From JBOFCO01 sp051646105 (GTDB taxonomy: Bacteria; Pseudomonadota; Alphaproteobacteria; Rhodobacterales; Rhodobacteraceae): DNA of 35,664 nucleotides. The DNA lies in assembly GCA_051646105.1 (NCBI GenBank), contig JBOFCO010000081.1:1-35664 (forward strand). The letters run 5' to 3'. The translations under genes and the position numbers were made by a program. Each line of letters opens with the position of its first letter. The stretch's first letter is position 1. The notes under the pieces are model-generated. The model did no database searches. It was not told where the DNA came from and saw nothing but the letters and a program-made list of their open reading frames with translations. Below are positions 24,090 through 32,600 of this stretch, piece after piece.

Positions 24090-25088
24090 TCACAAACCGG
24101 TCATTGCCAGTACCGCATCGGGCAACCTCTTGCCAACCGTAGCGATCGCCGCGCTGGCGCGGCCCAGCTCCGCCATGTCGGCGGCGGTCAACTCAAGCGT
24201 GGCGCCGCCGAGGTTTTCTTCCAGACGGTCCAGCCGCTTGGTTCCGGGAATCGGCACGATCCACGGGGCTTTCGCCAGCAGCCAGGCCAGCGCCACCTGT
24301 GCGGGGGTAGCGCCCTTTGCGGTGGCGACGCTGCGCACCAGATCGACCAACGCCATGTTGGCAGGCAGCGCATCGGCGGCAAAGCGCGGCACATGCGCGC
24401 GGAAGTCGGTGGGGGCAAAGGTGGTGTCGGCGCTGATGCTGCCGGTCAGAAACCCGGCACCCAGCGGACTGAACGGCACGAAGCCGATACCAAGCTCTGC
24501 CAGCGCGGGCAGCAGCTCCTGCTCCGGCTCCCGCCACCAGAGAGAGTATTCGCTTTGCACCGCTGCCACCGGCTGCACCGCATGGGCGCGGCGGATGGTG
24601 GCGACCGATGCCTCTGACAGCCCGAAATGGCCGACCTTGCCCGCCGCGATCAGGTCACGCACGCATCCCGCCACATCCTCGATCGGCACGGAGGGATCGA
24701 CGCGGTGCTGATAGAACAGATCGATCCGGTCGGTCCGCAACCGCTTCAGCGCCGCGTCGCACACGGCACGGATATGATCCGGTTGGCTGTTGGTGCCCGC
24801 ACCGCCACGCTCGCCGGTTTCCGGATCGATGTCGAAGCCGAACTTGGTGGCGATGGTCACTTGCGAGCGGATGGGCTCCAGCGCCTCTCCCAACAGGCTT
24901 TCGTTGGTGAACGGGCCGTAAGCCTCTGCCGTGTCGAAATGCGTCACGCCCCGGTCATGCGCGGCGCGGATAAGGGCGATGGCCTCGGCCTGCGGCAGGG
25001 CAGTTCCGTAAGCAGAGGTCAGGCCCATGCAGCCGAAACCCAAGGGTGAGACTGTCAGGCCATTCCGGCCGAGAATGCGGGTTTTCAT
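24090..25088 (-). CDS. Aldo/keto reductase
   Basis: This 332-residue NADPH-dependent oxidoreductase belongs to the AKR superfamily, in the YajO/pyridoxal-reductase-like branch that begins TRILGRNGLTVSPLGFGCMG. The catalytic tetrad is visible as Asp and Tyr in FDTAEAYGPFTNE, Lys in IATKFGF and His in DLFYQHRVD. The cofactor region is near the C-terminus, IPGTKRLDRLEENLGG. A GGAGAG site precedes the ATG. The substrate cannot be read from sequence. TerC, 151 bases upstream on the same strand, could be co-transcribed, but the gap contains hairpins. Confidence 0.92.
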   Translation of the reverse strand: MKTRILGRNGLTVSPLGFGCMGLTSAYGTALPQAEAIALIRAAHDRGVTHFDTAEAYGPFTNESLLGEALEPIRSQVTIATKFGFDIDPETGERGGAGTNSQPDHIRAVCDAALKRLRTDRIDLFYQHRVDPSVPIEDVAGCVRDLIAAGKVGHFGLSEASVATIRRAHAVQPVAAVQSEYSLWWREPEQELLPALAELGIGFVPFSPLGAGFLTGSISADTTFAPTDFRAHVPRFAADALPANMALVDLVRSVATAKGATPAQVALAWLLAKAPWIVPIPGTKRLDRLEENLGGATLELTAADMAELGRASAAIATVGKRLPDAVLAMTGL

Positions 25089-25112
25089 GGGTCTCTCCTG
25101 TGATGGCGTCGC

Positions 25113-25205
25113 CGGGGCGAGTGACCGCCCCGACTCAGTGCATCATCAACCTATTCATCCGCGACCTCTGCGATAAGGCAGTGTAATCCGATAGGGTTGA
25201 TGCAC
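25113..25205. repeat. Hairpins in the terC / aldo-keto reductase gap
   Basis: CGGGGCG (25113-25119) and CGCCCCG (25126-25132) form a perfect seven-base stem 25 bases before the reductase ATG. A longer imperfect dyad pairs GTGCATCATCAACC (25138-25151) with GGTTGATGCAC (25195-25205), with a small inner CTGC/GCAG hairpin. There is no T-run. They may be terC transcript-end structures or an operator. Confidence 0.4.
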
Positions 25206-25239
25206 ATCGCTCATGAATGTGGCCCACCCGCCGGGGTCG

Positions 25240-26226
25240 TTATTCTTGCAGCCCATCCACCGGCTCCCCCCGCGTTTTCCATAGCGAGAACACCACTCCC
25301 GCAGCAAGAATCACGAATGTCACCGCCAGCGACCAGTTCGCGGGGAACTTCTCCCACCCCATGAAATCCGCCACAAAGATTTTCGAGCCGATGAAGATCA
25401 GCAGAACCGACAGCGCATATTTAAGGTAGTGGAACCGGTGCAGCACCGCCGCAAGCGCGAAATACAAGGCCCGCAGGCCAAGGATGGCGAAGATGTTCGA
25501 TGTGTAGACGATGAACGGATCGGTGGTGATCGCGAACACCGCAGGCACGGAATCCACCGCAAAGATCAGGTCGGCGATTTCTACCAGCACCAGAGCCAGG
25601 AACAGCGGCGTGGCAAAGGTGGCAATCCTGCCGGTTGCGGGTTCCGCCTCGCGCACGAAAAACGCATTGCCGCGCAAACCGTCTGTCACGTTCAGCCGCC
25701 GCCGCATGAAACGCAGCACCGGGTTCTGCGACACATCCAGATGTTCGTCATCCGTCACCATCATCTTGATGCCGGTAAAGATCAGGAAGGCGGCAAAGAT
25801 ATACAGCAGCCAGTGGTATTCCGCGACCAGCGTCGCCCCCAGTCCGATCATGATGCCGCGCAGCACGATCACGCCCAGGATGCCCCAGAACAGCACCCGG
25901 TGCTGATACATGCGGGGAATGGCGAAATAGGTGAAGATCAGCGCGATGACAAAGACGTTGTCCATCGCAAGCGTCTTTTCCACGACAAAGGCGGTCAGAT
26001 ACAGCTTTGCTTCCTCTGCCCCGATCTGCCACCAGACGAAACCGGAAAAGGCCACTCCCAGGATGATATACAGCGCCGACAGCCACAGGCTGCGGCTTAC
26101 CCCGATTTCATGATCGCCCCGGTTCAGAAGGCCAAGGTCAAGCACCAGAAGCGCCATGACCAACCCGACAAACACCAGCCACATCCAGACCGGTGTTCCC
26201 AGAAACAGCATATACAGAATTTCCAT
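25240..26226 (-). CDS. TerC-family integral membrane protein
   Basis: The 328-residue protein has about eight or nine hydrophobic helices and the TerC hallmarks: an N-terminal FVGLVMALLVLDLGLLNR, EKTLAMDNVFVIALIFTYF and LVEIADLIFAVDSVPAVFAIT, with acidic residues inside helices as expected for metal-ion transport. Family members such as Alx export manganese or are linked to tellurite resistance and to metal loading of exported proteins. A GAGAGGA site precedes the ATG. No manganese riboswitch of the yybP-ykoY type is recognisable upstream, although a dyad is present in the leader. Confidence 0.92.
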   Translation of the reverse strand: MEILYMLFLGTPVWMWLVFVGLVMALLVLDLGLLNRGDHEIGVSRSLWLSALYIILGVAFSGFVWWQIGAEEAKLYLTAFVVEKTLAMDNVFVIALIFTYFAIPRMYQHRVLFWGILGVIVLRGIMIGLGATLVAEYHWLLYIFAAFLIFTGIKMMVTDDEHLDVSQNPVLRFMRRRLNVTDGLRGNAFFVREAEPATGRIATFATPLFLALVLVEIADLIFAVDSVPAVFAITTDPFIVYTSNIFAILGLRALYFALAAVLHRFHYLKYALSVLLIFIGSKIFVADFMGWEKFPANWSLAVTFVILAAGVVFSLWKTRGEPVDGLQE

Positions 26227-26481
26227 CGATAGTCCTCTCGCGGCTCAACGCGCGGGATGACAGCCTTGGAAAGCACCGCCTTTGGGGGCAGAAGACCGGG
26301 CATGACATCAAGCGCAACTTGATGCGATCCGACATCACGCAAGTTACCTCGCGTCAGAGGGGCCCGGTCCGCAAGGATCAAGCTGGGGCGTGTCCGGCGG
26401 ATTTCAACCCCTGACCGCGACATTCCCCTCTTGAGTGGACCCCGCCCCAGGGGTATGCGGCCAAGGCAGAGGAGCGCGCCC
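26227..26481. other. Divergent intergenic region terC / aroC
   Basis: These 255 bases contain the leaders of both genes. The one clear element is a dyad at 26306-26324. The aroC ribosome-binding site GAGGAG lies eight bases before its ATG. I see no riboswitch that I can name. Confidence 0.5.
26306..26324. repeat. Dyad CATCAAG-CGCAA-CTTGATG in the terC leader
   Basis: A perfect seven-base inverted repeat with a five-base loop, 80 bases from the terC ATG and 158 bases from the aroC ATG. It could be an operator or an RNA hairpin. Confidence 0.4.
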
Positions 26482-27573
26482 ATGTCTTTCAACACCTTCG
26501 GCCATCTGTTCCGCGTCACCACCTGGGGCGAAAGCCACGGGCCCGCGCTGGGGGCCACCGTCGATGGCTGCCCGCCGGGTATAGCACTGACCGAAGCCGA
26601 CATTCAGCCCTGGATGGATGCGCGCAAACCCGGCACGTCCCGCTTTACCACCCAGCGGCGCGAGGATGACATCGTGCGCATCCTGTCGGGCACCTATGAA
26701 GGCCGCACCACCGGCACGCCAATCCAGTTGATGATCGAAAACACCGACCAGCGGTCAAAGGACTATTCCGAGATCGCGCAGAAATTCCGCCCCGGTCATG
26801 CCGACATCACCTATCAGACGAAATACGGCCTGCGCGATCCGCGGGGCGGCGGGCGGTCATCGGCGCGAGAAACGGCGGCGCGGGTGGCGGCGGGCGGCGT
26901 GGCGCGCAAGGTGCTGGCCGATCTGCTGCCGGGCGTGAAGATCACAGGCTACATGGTGCAGATGGGACGGCTGGTGGCTGACCGCAGCCGTTTCGACATG
27001 GCGCAGGTTTCGCAGAACCCGTTCTGGTGCCCGGATGCGAAAGCGGCAGAGGATTGGGCCGCGCATCTGGACGATCTGCGCAAGTCCGGCAATTCGGTGG
27101 GCGCGGTGGTCGAGGTTGTCGCATCGGGCGTTCCTGCCGGTCTGGGTGCGCCGATCTACGCCAAGCTCGACAGCGATCTCGCCGCAGCGATGATGACGAT
27201 CAATGCCGTGAAGGGCGTGGAAATTGGCGATGGCATGGCAACGGCCGCGCTGACCGGCGTGGAAAACGCCGATGAAATCCGCATGGGCGCGAATGGACCG
27301 GAATACCTGTCGAACCACGCGGGCGGGATCCTCGGCGGTATTTCCACCGGGCAGGACATCGTGGTGCGTTTCGCCGTCAAGCCCACATCATCCATCCTGA
27401 CCCCACGCCGGACAGTGACCGTCGACGGCGAGGAAACCGAGATCGTCACCAAGGGCCGCCATGACCCCTGTGTGGGTATCCGCGCCGTGCCGGTGGGTGA
27501 GGCGATGATGGCCTGCGTCATCCTTGACCATTTGTTGCTGGACCGCGGCCAGATCGGGATCAACCGGACCTAA
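26482..27573 (+). CDS. aroC: Chorismate synthase
   Basis: AroC converts 5-enolpyruvylshikimate 3-phosphate to chorismate, the branch point to aromatic amino acids, folate and ubiquinone, and needs reduced FMN. From the ATG at 26482, preceded by GAGGAG, the protein has 363 residues. Family signatures are GESHGPALGATVDGCPPG, GRTTGTPIQLMIEN, the flavin-site stretch YGLRDPRGGGRSSARETAAR, GGILGGISTGQDIVVR and the C-terminal GRHDPCVGIRAVPVGEAM. Length and motifs are normal. It is followed by the ars operon. Confidence 0.97.
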   Translation: MSFNTFGHLFRVTTWGESHGPALGATVDGCPPGIALTEADIQPWMDARKPGTSRFTTQRREDDIVRILSGTYEGRTTGTPIQLMIENTDQRSKDYSEIAQKFRPGHADITYQTKYGLRDPRGGGRSSARETAARVAAGGVARKVLADLLPGVKITGYMVQMGRLVADRSRFDMAQVSQNPFWCPDAKAAEDWAAHLDDLRKSGNSVGAVVEVVASGVPAGLGAPIYAKLDSDLAAAMMTINAVKGVEIGDGMATAALTGVENADEIRMGANGPEYLSNHAGGILGGISTGQDIVVRFAVKPTSSILTPRRTVTVDGEETEIVTKGRHDPCVGIRAVPVGEAMMACVILDHLLLDRGQIGINRT

Positions 27574-27580
27574 TCTCGGC

Positions 27581-27609
27581 TTGCAGGGGTGTATTTATTT
27601 CCATATTAC
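27581..27609 (+). promoter_or_regulatory. Predicted promoter of the ars operon
   Basis: TTGCAG (27581-27586) and TATTAC (27604-27609) are 17 bases apart. The predicted start, near 27616, is next to the arsR ATG at 27617, so the message may have no 5' leader. The -10 box lies inside the arsR dyad. Confidence 0.5.
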
Positions 27610-27623
27610 ATGAAGTATGGAAA
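27598..27623. promoter_or_regulatory. Probable ArsR operator
   Basis: TTTCCATA and TATGGAAA form a perfect eight-base inverted repeat with a ten-base spacer. The dyad covers the -10 element and the arsR start codon. Repressor binding here would block its own operon, as expected for ArsR-family metalloregulators. Confidence 0.65.
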
Positions 27624-27973
27624 AGATGGACGTCCTGCACAGCCTGAATGCCCTTGGCCATGAGATGCGGTTGGATATCTTTCGCCTGCTGGTTCGGGCG
27701 GGGCAGGACGGCATCTGTGCGGGCGATCTGGCCCACGCGCTTGGCACCCCCGCCAACACCCTGTCGAACAATCTGGCCATCCTGGCGCGCACCGGTCTGG
27801 TGACTGCCACCCGCGAAGGGCGCTCCATCCGTTACCGGGCCGGAATGGACAGGATGCGCGACCTGCTGGGCTTCCTGCTGGCCGATTGCTGCGGCGGAAA
27901 ACCCGAACATTGCACACCCCTGCTGGGCCTCGTGGCCTGCGCACCGGCAAAGGAAAGCTGCAATGCCTGCTGA
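27617..27973 (+). CDS. arsR: ArsR-family arsenic-responsive repressor
   Basis: The 118-residue winged-helix repressor should bind the operator at its own start and release it when arsenite binds. The helix-turn-helix is GICAGDLAHALGTPANTLSNNLAILARTGLV (about 32-62, split here by description only), followed by the wing TREGRSIRYRAG. The C-terminal part has a likely As(III) site, C91, C92 and C99, with extra cysteines at 108, 115 and 118. This resembles the Acidithiobacillus-type ArsR (C95, C96, C102) rather than the plasmid type, whose site is in the DNA-binding helix. An ATG at 27626 is a second possible start. It overlaps aqpS by 11 bases. Confidence 0.93.
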   Translation: MEKMDVLHSLNALGHEMRLDIFRLLVRAGQDGICAGDLAHALGTPANTLSNNLAILARTGLVTATREGRSIRYRAGMDRMRDLLGFLLADCCGGKPEHCTPLLGLVACAPAKESCNAC

Positions 27974-28631
27974 TCCCGCCCGCCGTCTGCTGGCCGAAGC
28001 GCTTGGCACCTGCCTGCTGGTGGCGACCGTCGTCGGGTCCGGCATCATGGCCGATGCCCTTTCCGCCGATGATGCGGTTTCGCTGTTGGGCAACACCCTG
28101 CCTACAGGCGCGATCCTGTTCGTCCTGATCACATTGTTCGGCCCGCTGTCGGGCGCGCATTTCAATCCCGCGGTCACGCTGGTGTTTCGCCTGCGCGGAG
28201 AAATCGCCACCGGGCTGGCTTTGGCCTATGTCGCGGCGCAGGCGCTGGGCGGCATCACGGGCAGCCTGCTGGCCCATGCCATGTTCGACCTGCCGCTCTG
28301 GCAGGTTTCCACCACGGCGCGCACCGGCGGCGCGCAATGGCTGGCCGAAACCGTGGCCACCTTCGGCCTGGTGCTGACCATCCTTGGCGGCATCCGCCAG
28401 CGCCCTGACGCAGTGCCGATACTTGTGGCACTGTATATCACCGCCGCCTACTGGTTCACCGCCTCGACCAGTTTCGCCAATCCGGCGGTCGTACTGGCCC
28501 GCGCCTTTACCGACACGTTCGCGGGCATCCGCCCAGCCGACCTGCCGGGTTTCATGATTGCCGAAATCACGGGTGCGCTGGTGGGGCTTTTCACCGCAAC
28601 CCTGCTCTGGCCGAAGGAGAAGGCAACGTGA
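27963..28631 (+). CDS. aqpS: Aquaglyceroporin-type channel for arsenite (MIP family)
   Basis: The 222-residue channel belongs to the major intrinsic protein family. Six hydrophobic helices and both half-helix NPA motifs are visible: HFNPAV (N68) and SFANPAV (N173). The second NPA is followed by VLARAF, with the conserved pore arginine. In Sinorhizobium meliloti an AqpS between arsR and arsC lets arsenite, formed inside the cell by ArsC, leave down its gradient. The same gene order here supports that role. The gene overlaps arsR at the front and arsC (GTGA) at the end. No ArsB or Acr3 pump is present in the window. Confidence 0.9.
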   Translation: MPADPARRLLAEALGTCLLVATVVGSGIMADALSADDAVSLLGNTLPTGAILFVLITLFGPLSGAHFNPAVTLVFRLRGEIATGLALAYVAAQALGGITGSLLAHAMFDLPLWQVSTTARTGGAQWLAETVATFGLVLTILGGIRQRPDAVPILVALYITAAYWFTASTSFANPAVVLARAFTDTFAGIRPADLPGFMIAEITGALVGLFTATLLWPKEKAT

Positions 28632-29056
28632 CAATCGTCATCCATCACAACCCGGCCTGCGGCACATCCCGCAACGTGCTGGACATCATCCGCAAGTCGG
28701 GGATCGAACCGGTGGTGATCGACTATCTGAAGGAAGGCTGGACAAGGCCGCAATTGCTCGCCCTGTTTGCGGCGGCCGGGATCACCCCCCGGCAAGCGCT
28801 GCGCACCACGAAATCCCCGGCGGCGGAACTGGGCCTGCTGGACGAAACCGTGGATGATGATGCGCTGCTTGATGCGATGATCACGCATCCGGTTCTGGTC
28901 AACCGTCCGATTGTCGCCACTCCGAAAGGTGTGCGGCTGTGCAGGCCATCCGAACTTGTACTCGACCTGCTCTATACGTTGCCGCCAGGGCCGCTTTACA
29001 AGGAAGACGGTGAGATGATTATCGACGCGGCGGGCAACCGCATGGCAGGCTACTAA
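28628..29056 (+). CDS. arsC: Arsenate reductase, glutaredoxin-linked
   Basis: ArsC reduces arsenate to arsenite with glutathione and glutaredoxin. The 142-residue protein has the catalytic cysteine C11 in HHNPACGTSRNVL and arginines R59, R93 and R106 at the positions that bind arsenate in the plasmid R773 enzyme. The GTG start shares GTGA with the aqpS stop, and GGAGAAGG lies just before it. In this operon the arsenite made would leave through the AqpS channel. Its stop overlaps the stop of convergent putR within four bases. Confidence 0.95.
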   Translation: MTIVIHHNPACGTSRNVLDIIRKSGIEPVVIDYLKEGWTRPQLLALFAAAGITPRQALRTTKSPAAELGLLDETVDDDALLDAMITHPVLVNRPIVATPKGVRLCRPSELVLDLLYTLPPGPLYKEDGEMIIDAAGNRMAGY

Positions 29057-29505
29057 CCCCCATCCTTTACCACCTCCATCGCCACATAGGTCGATGTCGA
29101 TGCCACATGCGGCAGCGCCGATATCTTTTCCCCCAGCACCGCGCGGTATTCCTGGATGTCCGCCGTCCGCACCTTGAGCAGATAGTCGAAGCGGGATGCG
29201 ATCATGTGGCATTCCTCAACCTCGTCCAGCGCCCGCACTGCGCGGTTGAACGCCAGCAGCGCCGCATTCCGCGTGTCCGAAAGCTTCACCTCGACAAAGG
29301 CGACATGTGCGCGGCCCATGCGGATCGGATCGAGCTGTGCGCGATAGCCGGTGATGATGCCGCGCGTTTCCAGCTTTTTCAGCCGTGCCTGCGTGGGCGT
29401 TTTCGAAAGCCCGATTTCCTGCGCCAACGCGGTTGCCGTCATGCGCCCGTCACGCGACAGCGCCGCCAGAATCGCGCGGTCATAACTGTCCAGATCATCC
29501 GGCAT
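29053..29505 (-). CDS. putR: Lrp-family regulator of proline use
   Basis: The protein is an Lrp/AsnC-type regulator of 150 residues from the ATG at 29505 (ATGs at 29517 and 29529 are alternatives). The helix-turn-helix is TATALAQEIGLSKTPTQARLKKLE (about 24-47, described in two overlapping helices), and the C-terminal half is the RAM ligand-binding domain (HVAFVEVKLSD, EECHMIASRFDYLLKVRT). It faces putA across a 104-base gap. In Rhodobacter and related bacteria such a PutR activates putA when proline is present. The gap contains two similar operator-like sites. Confidence 0.92.
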   Translation of the reverse strand: MPDDLDSYDRAILAALSRDGRMTATALAQEIGLSKTPTQARLKKLETRGIITGYRAQLDPIRMGRAHVAFVEVKLSDTRNAALLAFNRAVRALDEVEECHMIASRFDYLLKVRTADIQEYRAVLGEKISALPHVASTSTYVAMEVVKDGG

Positions 29506-29522
29506 GTTAACACCCATAAAAT

Positions 29523-29568
29523 CAGGCAATATGCCTGTCAGACTTCATATCATTGGCCAATTTGCCTG
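29523..29568. promoter_or_regulatory. Two Lrp-type sites between putR and putA
   Basis: Site 1 (29523-29537) is CAGGCA-ATA-TGCCTG, a perfect 15-base dyad with the size and AT-centre of Lrp-family sites. Site 2 (29554-29568) matches it at 11 of 15 positions. Their centres are 31 bases apart, about three DNA turns, so both face the same side, as needed for an oligomeric regulator. Confidence 0.6.
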
Positions 29569-29609
29569 TATATCTTCCGCTATTCTGCCGAAAAGCAAAA
29601 GGCCCTGCC

Positions 29610-32600
29610 ATGACCAGCCCCTGGGACGCGATTTCAACCGAAGCCCTGACGCCCGAAGGCCCGCTTCTGCGGCATCTTCTTTCCGAAGCCGCGCTTGACG
29701 CCACCGCCCGCGCCCGCATCACGGCCGACGGGGCCACGCTTGTCACCCGCATCCGCGCCGCCGCGAAACCGGGGTTGATGGAGGTGTTTCTGGCCGAATA
29801 CGGGCTGTCCACCAACGAAGGCATCGCCCTGATGTGTCTGGCAGAGGCGCTCTTGCGTGTGCCCGATGCTGCCACGATGGATGCGCTGATCGAGGACAAG
29901 ATAGCGCCCTCTGACTGGGGGCGGCATCTTGGGCATTCCGCGTCATCCCTCGTCAATGCTTCCACCTGGGCGCTGATGCTGACCGGCAAGGTGCTGGAGG
30001 ACCGCCCGCCGGGCGTCGCTGGCCACCTGCGCGCCGCCCTGAAACGCCTGGGGGAGCCGGTGATCCGCAATGCGGTTTCCCGCGCGATGAAGGAAATGGG
30101 CCGCCAGTTCGTACTGGGCGAAACCATCGGCAAGGCGATGGACCGCGCGAGGGAAAGGGAAGCGCAGGGCTACACCTACAGCTATGACATGCTGGGGGAG
30201 GCGGCGCGGACAGAAGCCGATGCGCGGCGCTATCATCTGGCCTATTCGCAGGCGATCACCGCAATAGCGGGCGCGGCGCGGGGCGCGGACATCCGCGCCA
30301 ATCCCGGCATATCGGTCAAGCTGTCAGCACTGCATCCGCGCTATGAGGTCGCCAAGCGCGAAAGGGTCATGGCCGAACTGGTGCCGCGCCTGCGTGCGCT
30401 GGCCGGGCTGGCAAAGGCGGCGGGCATCGGCCTGAATGTGGATGCCGAGGAAGCCGACCGCCTCGCCCTGTCTTTGCAGGTGATCGAGGCCGCGCTTGCC
30501 GACCCGTCGCTGGCCGGGTGGGACGGGTTCGGTGTCGTGGTGCAGGCCTATGGCCGCCGCGCCGGGCCGGTGATCGGCTGGCTGCACGGTCTGGCCGCGC
30601 GGCTGGATCGGCGCATCATGGTTCGGCTGGTGAAAGGCGCCTACTGGGATGCCGAAATCAAGCGGGCGCAGGTGCTGGGGCTGGCGGATTTTCCAGTGTT
30701 CACCCGCAAGGAAGCAACCGACGTTTCCTATATCGCCAATGCCCGCAAACTCCTGGGCATGACCGATCGGATCTATCCGCAGTTCGCCACCCATAACGCC
30801 CATACCGTCGCCGCCGTGCTGGATATGGCGCGGCAGGGGGGCATCGATAGCCGCGCCTTCGAATTCCAGCGCCTGCACGGCATGGGGGAACGCCTGCACG
30901 ATCTGGTCATGGCGGATCATGGCACGCGGTGTCGCATCTATGCGCCGGTGGGGGCACACCGCGACCTTCTGGCCTATCTGGTGCGCCGCCTGCTGGAAAA
31001 CGGCGCCAATTCCAGCTTCGTCAACCAGATCGTGGACGAGGATGTACCGCCCGAAGTGGTGGCCGCCTGCCCCTTGACGCGACTCGAGGCTTTTGCGGCA
31101 CCCGAAAATCCCGCAATCCCGCGCGGCCCGCAGCTTTTCGCGCCGCGTGTCAATTCGGCGGGCTTCGATTTGACCGACGCGGGCGATCTTGCGCGGATCG
31201 AAGTGGGCCGCGCCCCGCATATGGGGGCAGTCTTTGCCGCCGCGCCGCTGCTGGCAGGGACAGCACAGCCCGGACTGGAACAGCCGGTCATCGATCCGGC
31301 CACTGCTGCAGCCGTGGGCCATGTCGCCCCGGCATCGCAGGCCGATGTCAAAAACGCGCTGGCCACGGCAGCCCCTTGGAACGCTTCAGCTTCGGCTCGA
31401 TCCGCAACGCTTCTGCGCGCGGCAGAGTTGTACGAGGATAACTTCGGCCCGATCTTCGCCCTGCTGGCGCGAGAGGCGGGCAAGATCTTGTCTGATGCGG
31501 TATCGGAACTGCGCGAGGCGGTGGATTTCTTGCGCTACTACGCGACAGCGGCAGAAAGCCTGACCGCACCGCCGCGTGGACGTTTTGCCTGCATATCGCC
31601 CTGGAACTTTCCCCTGGCCATCTTCACCGGCCAGATCGCGGCGGCGCTGGCGGCTGGCAATGCCGTTCTGGCCAAACCCGCGCCGCAGACACCGCTGATT
31701 GCGGCGCTTGCCGTTGACCTGCTGCACCGGGCGGGCGTGCCCCGCGATGCGCTGCAATTCCTGCCCGGCGGACCGGATGTGGGTGCGTGGCTGACCGCCG
31801 ACCCGCGCCTTGACGGCGTGGCCTTTACCGGGTCGACGGCGACCGCCTTGAAAATCCGTCGCACGATGGCGGAAACCGGCAATCCCGCCGCACCGCTGAT
31901 CGCGGAAACCGGCGGGCTGAATGCGATGATCGTCGACAGCACCGCCCTGCCCGAACAGGCGGTGCGGGATATTGTTGCATCGAGCTTCCAGTCTGCCGGG
32001 CAGCGGTGTTCAGCACTGCGCTGCCTGTATGTGCAGGAGGATATTGCCGACAGCGTCGAACACATGCTGAAGGGCGCGATGGATGAACTTGCCCTTGGCG
32101 ATCCCGCGCGGCTGGAAACCGATATCGGCCCGGTGATCGACGGGGCCGCGCAGGCGAAAATCGCCGCCCATATCGCCCGCGCCCGGTCTGAGGGCCGCCT
32201 GATCCACCAGTTGCCCGCCCCCGCGTCGGGTCATTTCATCGGCCCGGCAGCGATCCGCATTTCCGGCATCGCCGACATGACCGAGGAAATCTTCGGCCCC
32301 GTCCTGCACATCGCCCGCTTCCGCGCGGCGGACCTTGACCAGGTGATCGATGCCATAAACGCCACGGGCTATGGCCTGACCTTTGGCCTGCACAGCCGGA
32401 TCGACGACCGTGTGCAAAGCGTGGTGGAACGGGTGCGGGCAGGAAACATCTATGTGAACCGCAACCAGATCGGCGCGGTTGTGGGCAGCCAGCCCTTTGG
32501 CGGCGAGGGGCTTTCGGGCACAGGCCCAAAGGCGGGGGGGCCGCTTTATCTGGCGCGATTCTACGGGAGCCCTGCCGCAGTGGGTCGGGCAGACGCGACG

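Noticed and set aside
26227..26440. yybP-ykoY manganese riboswitch before terC
   Set aside because: The conserved opening motif and the closing GCAAGACC-like segment are not present in order on the minus strand.
28448..29212. 254-codon minus-strand frame over aqpS-arsC
   Set aside because: arsC and aqpS are clear on the plus strand; this frame has no motif.
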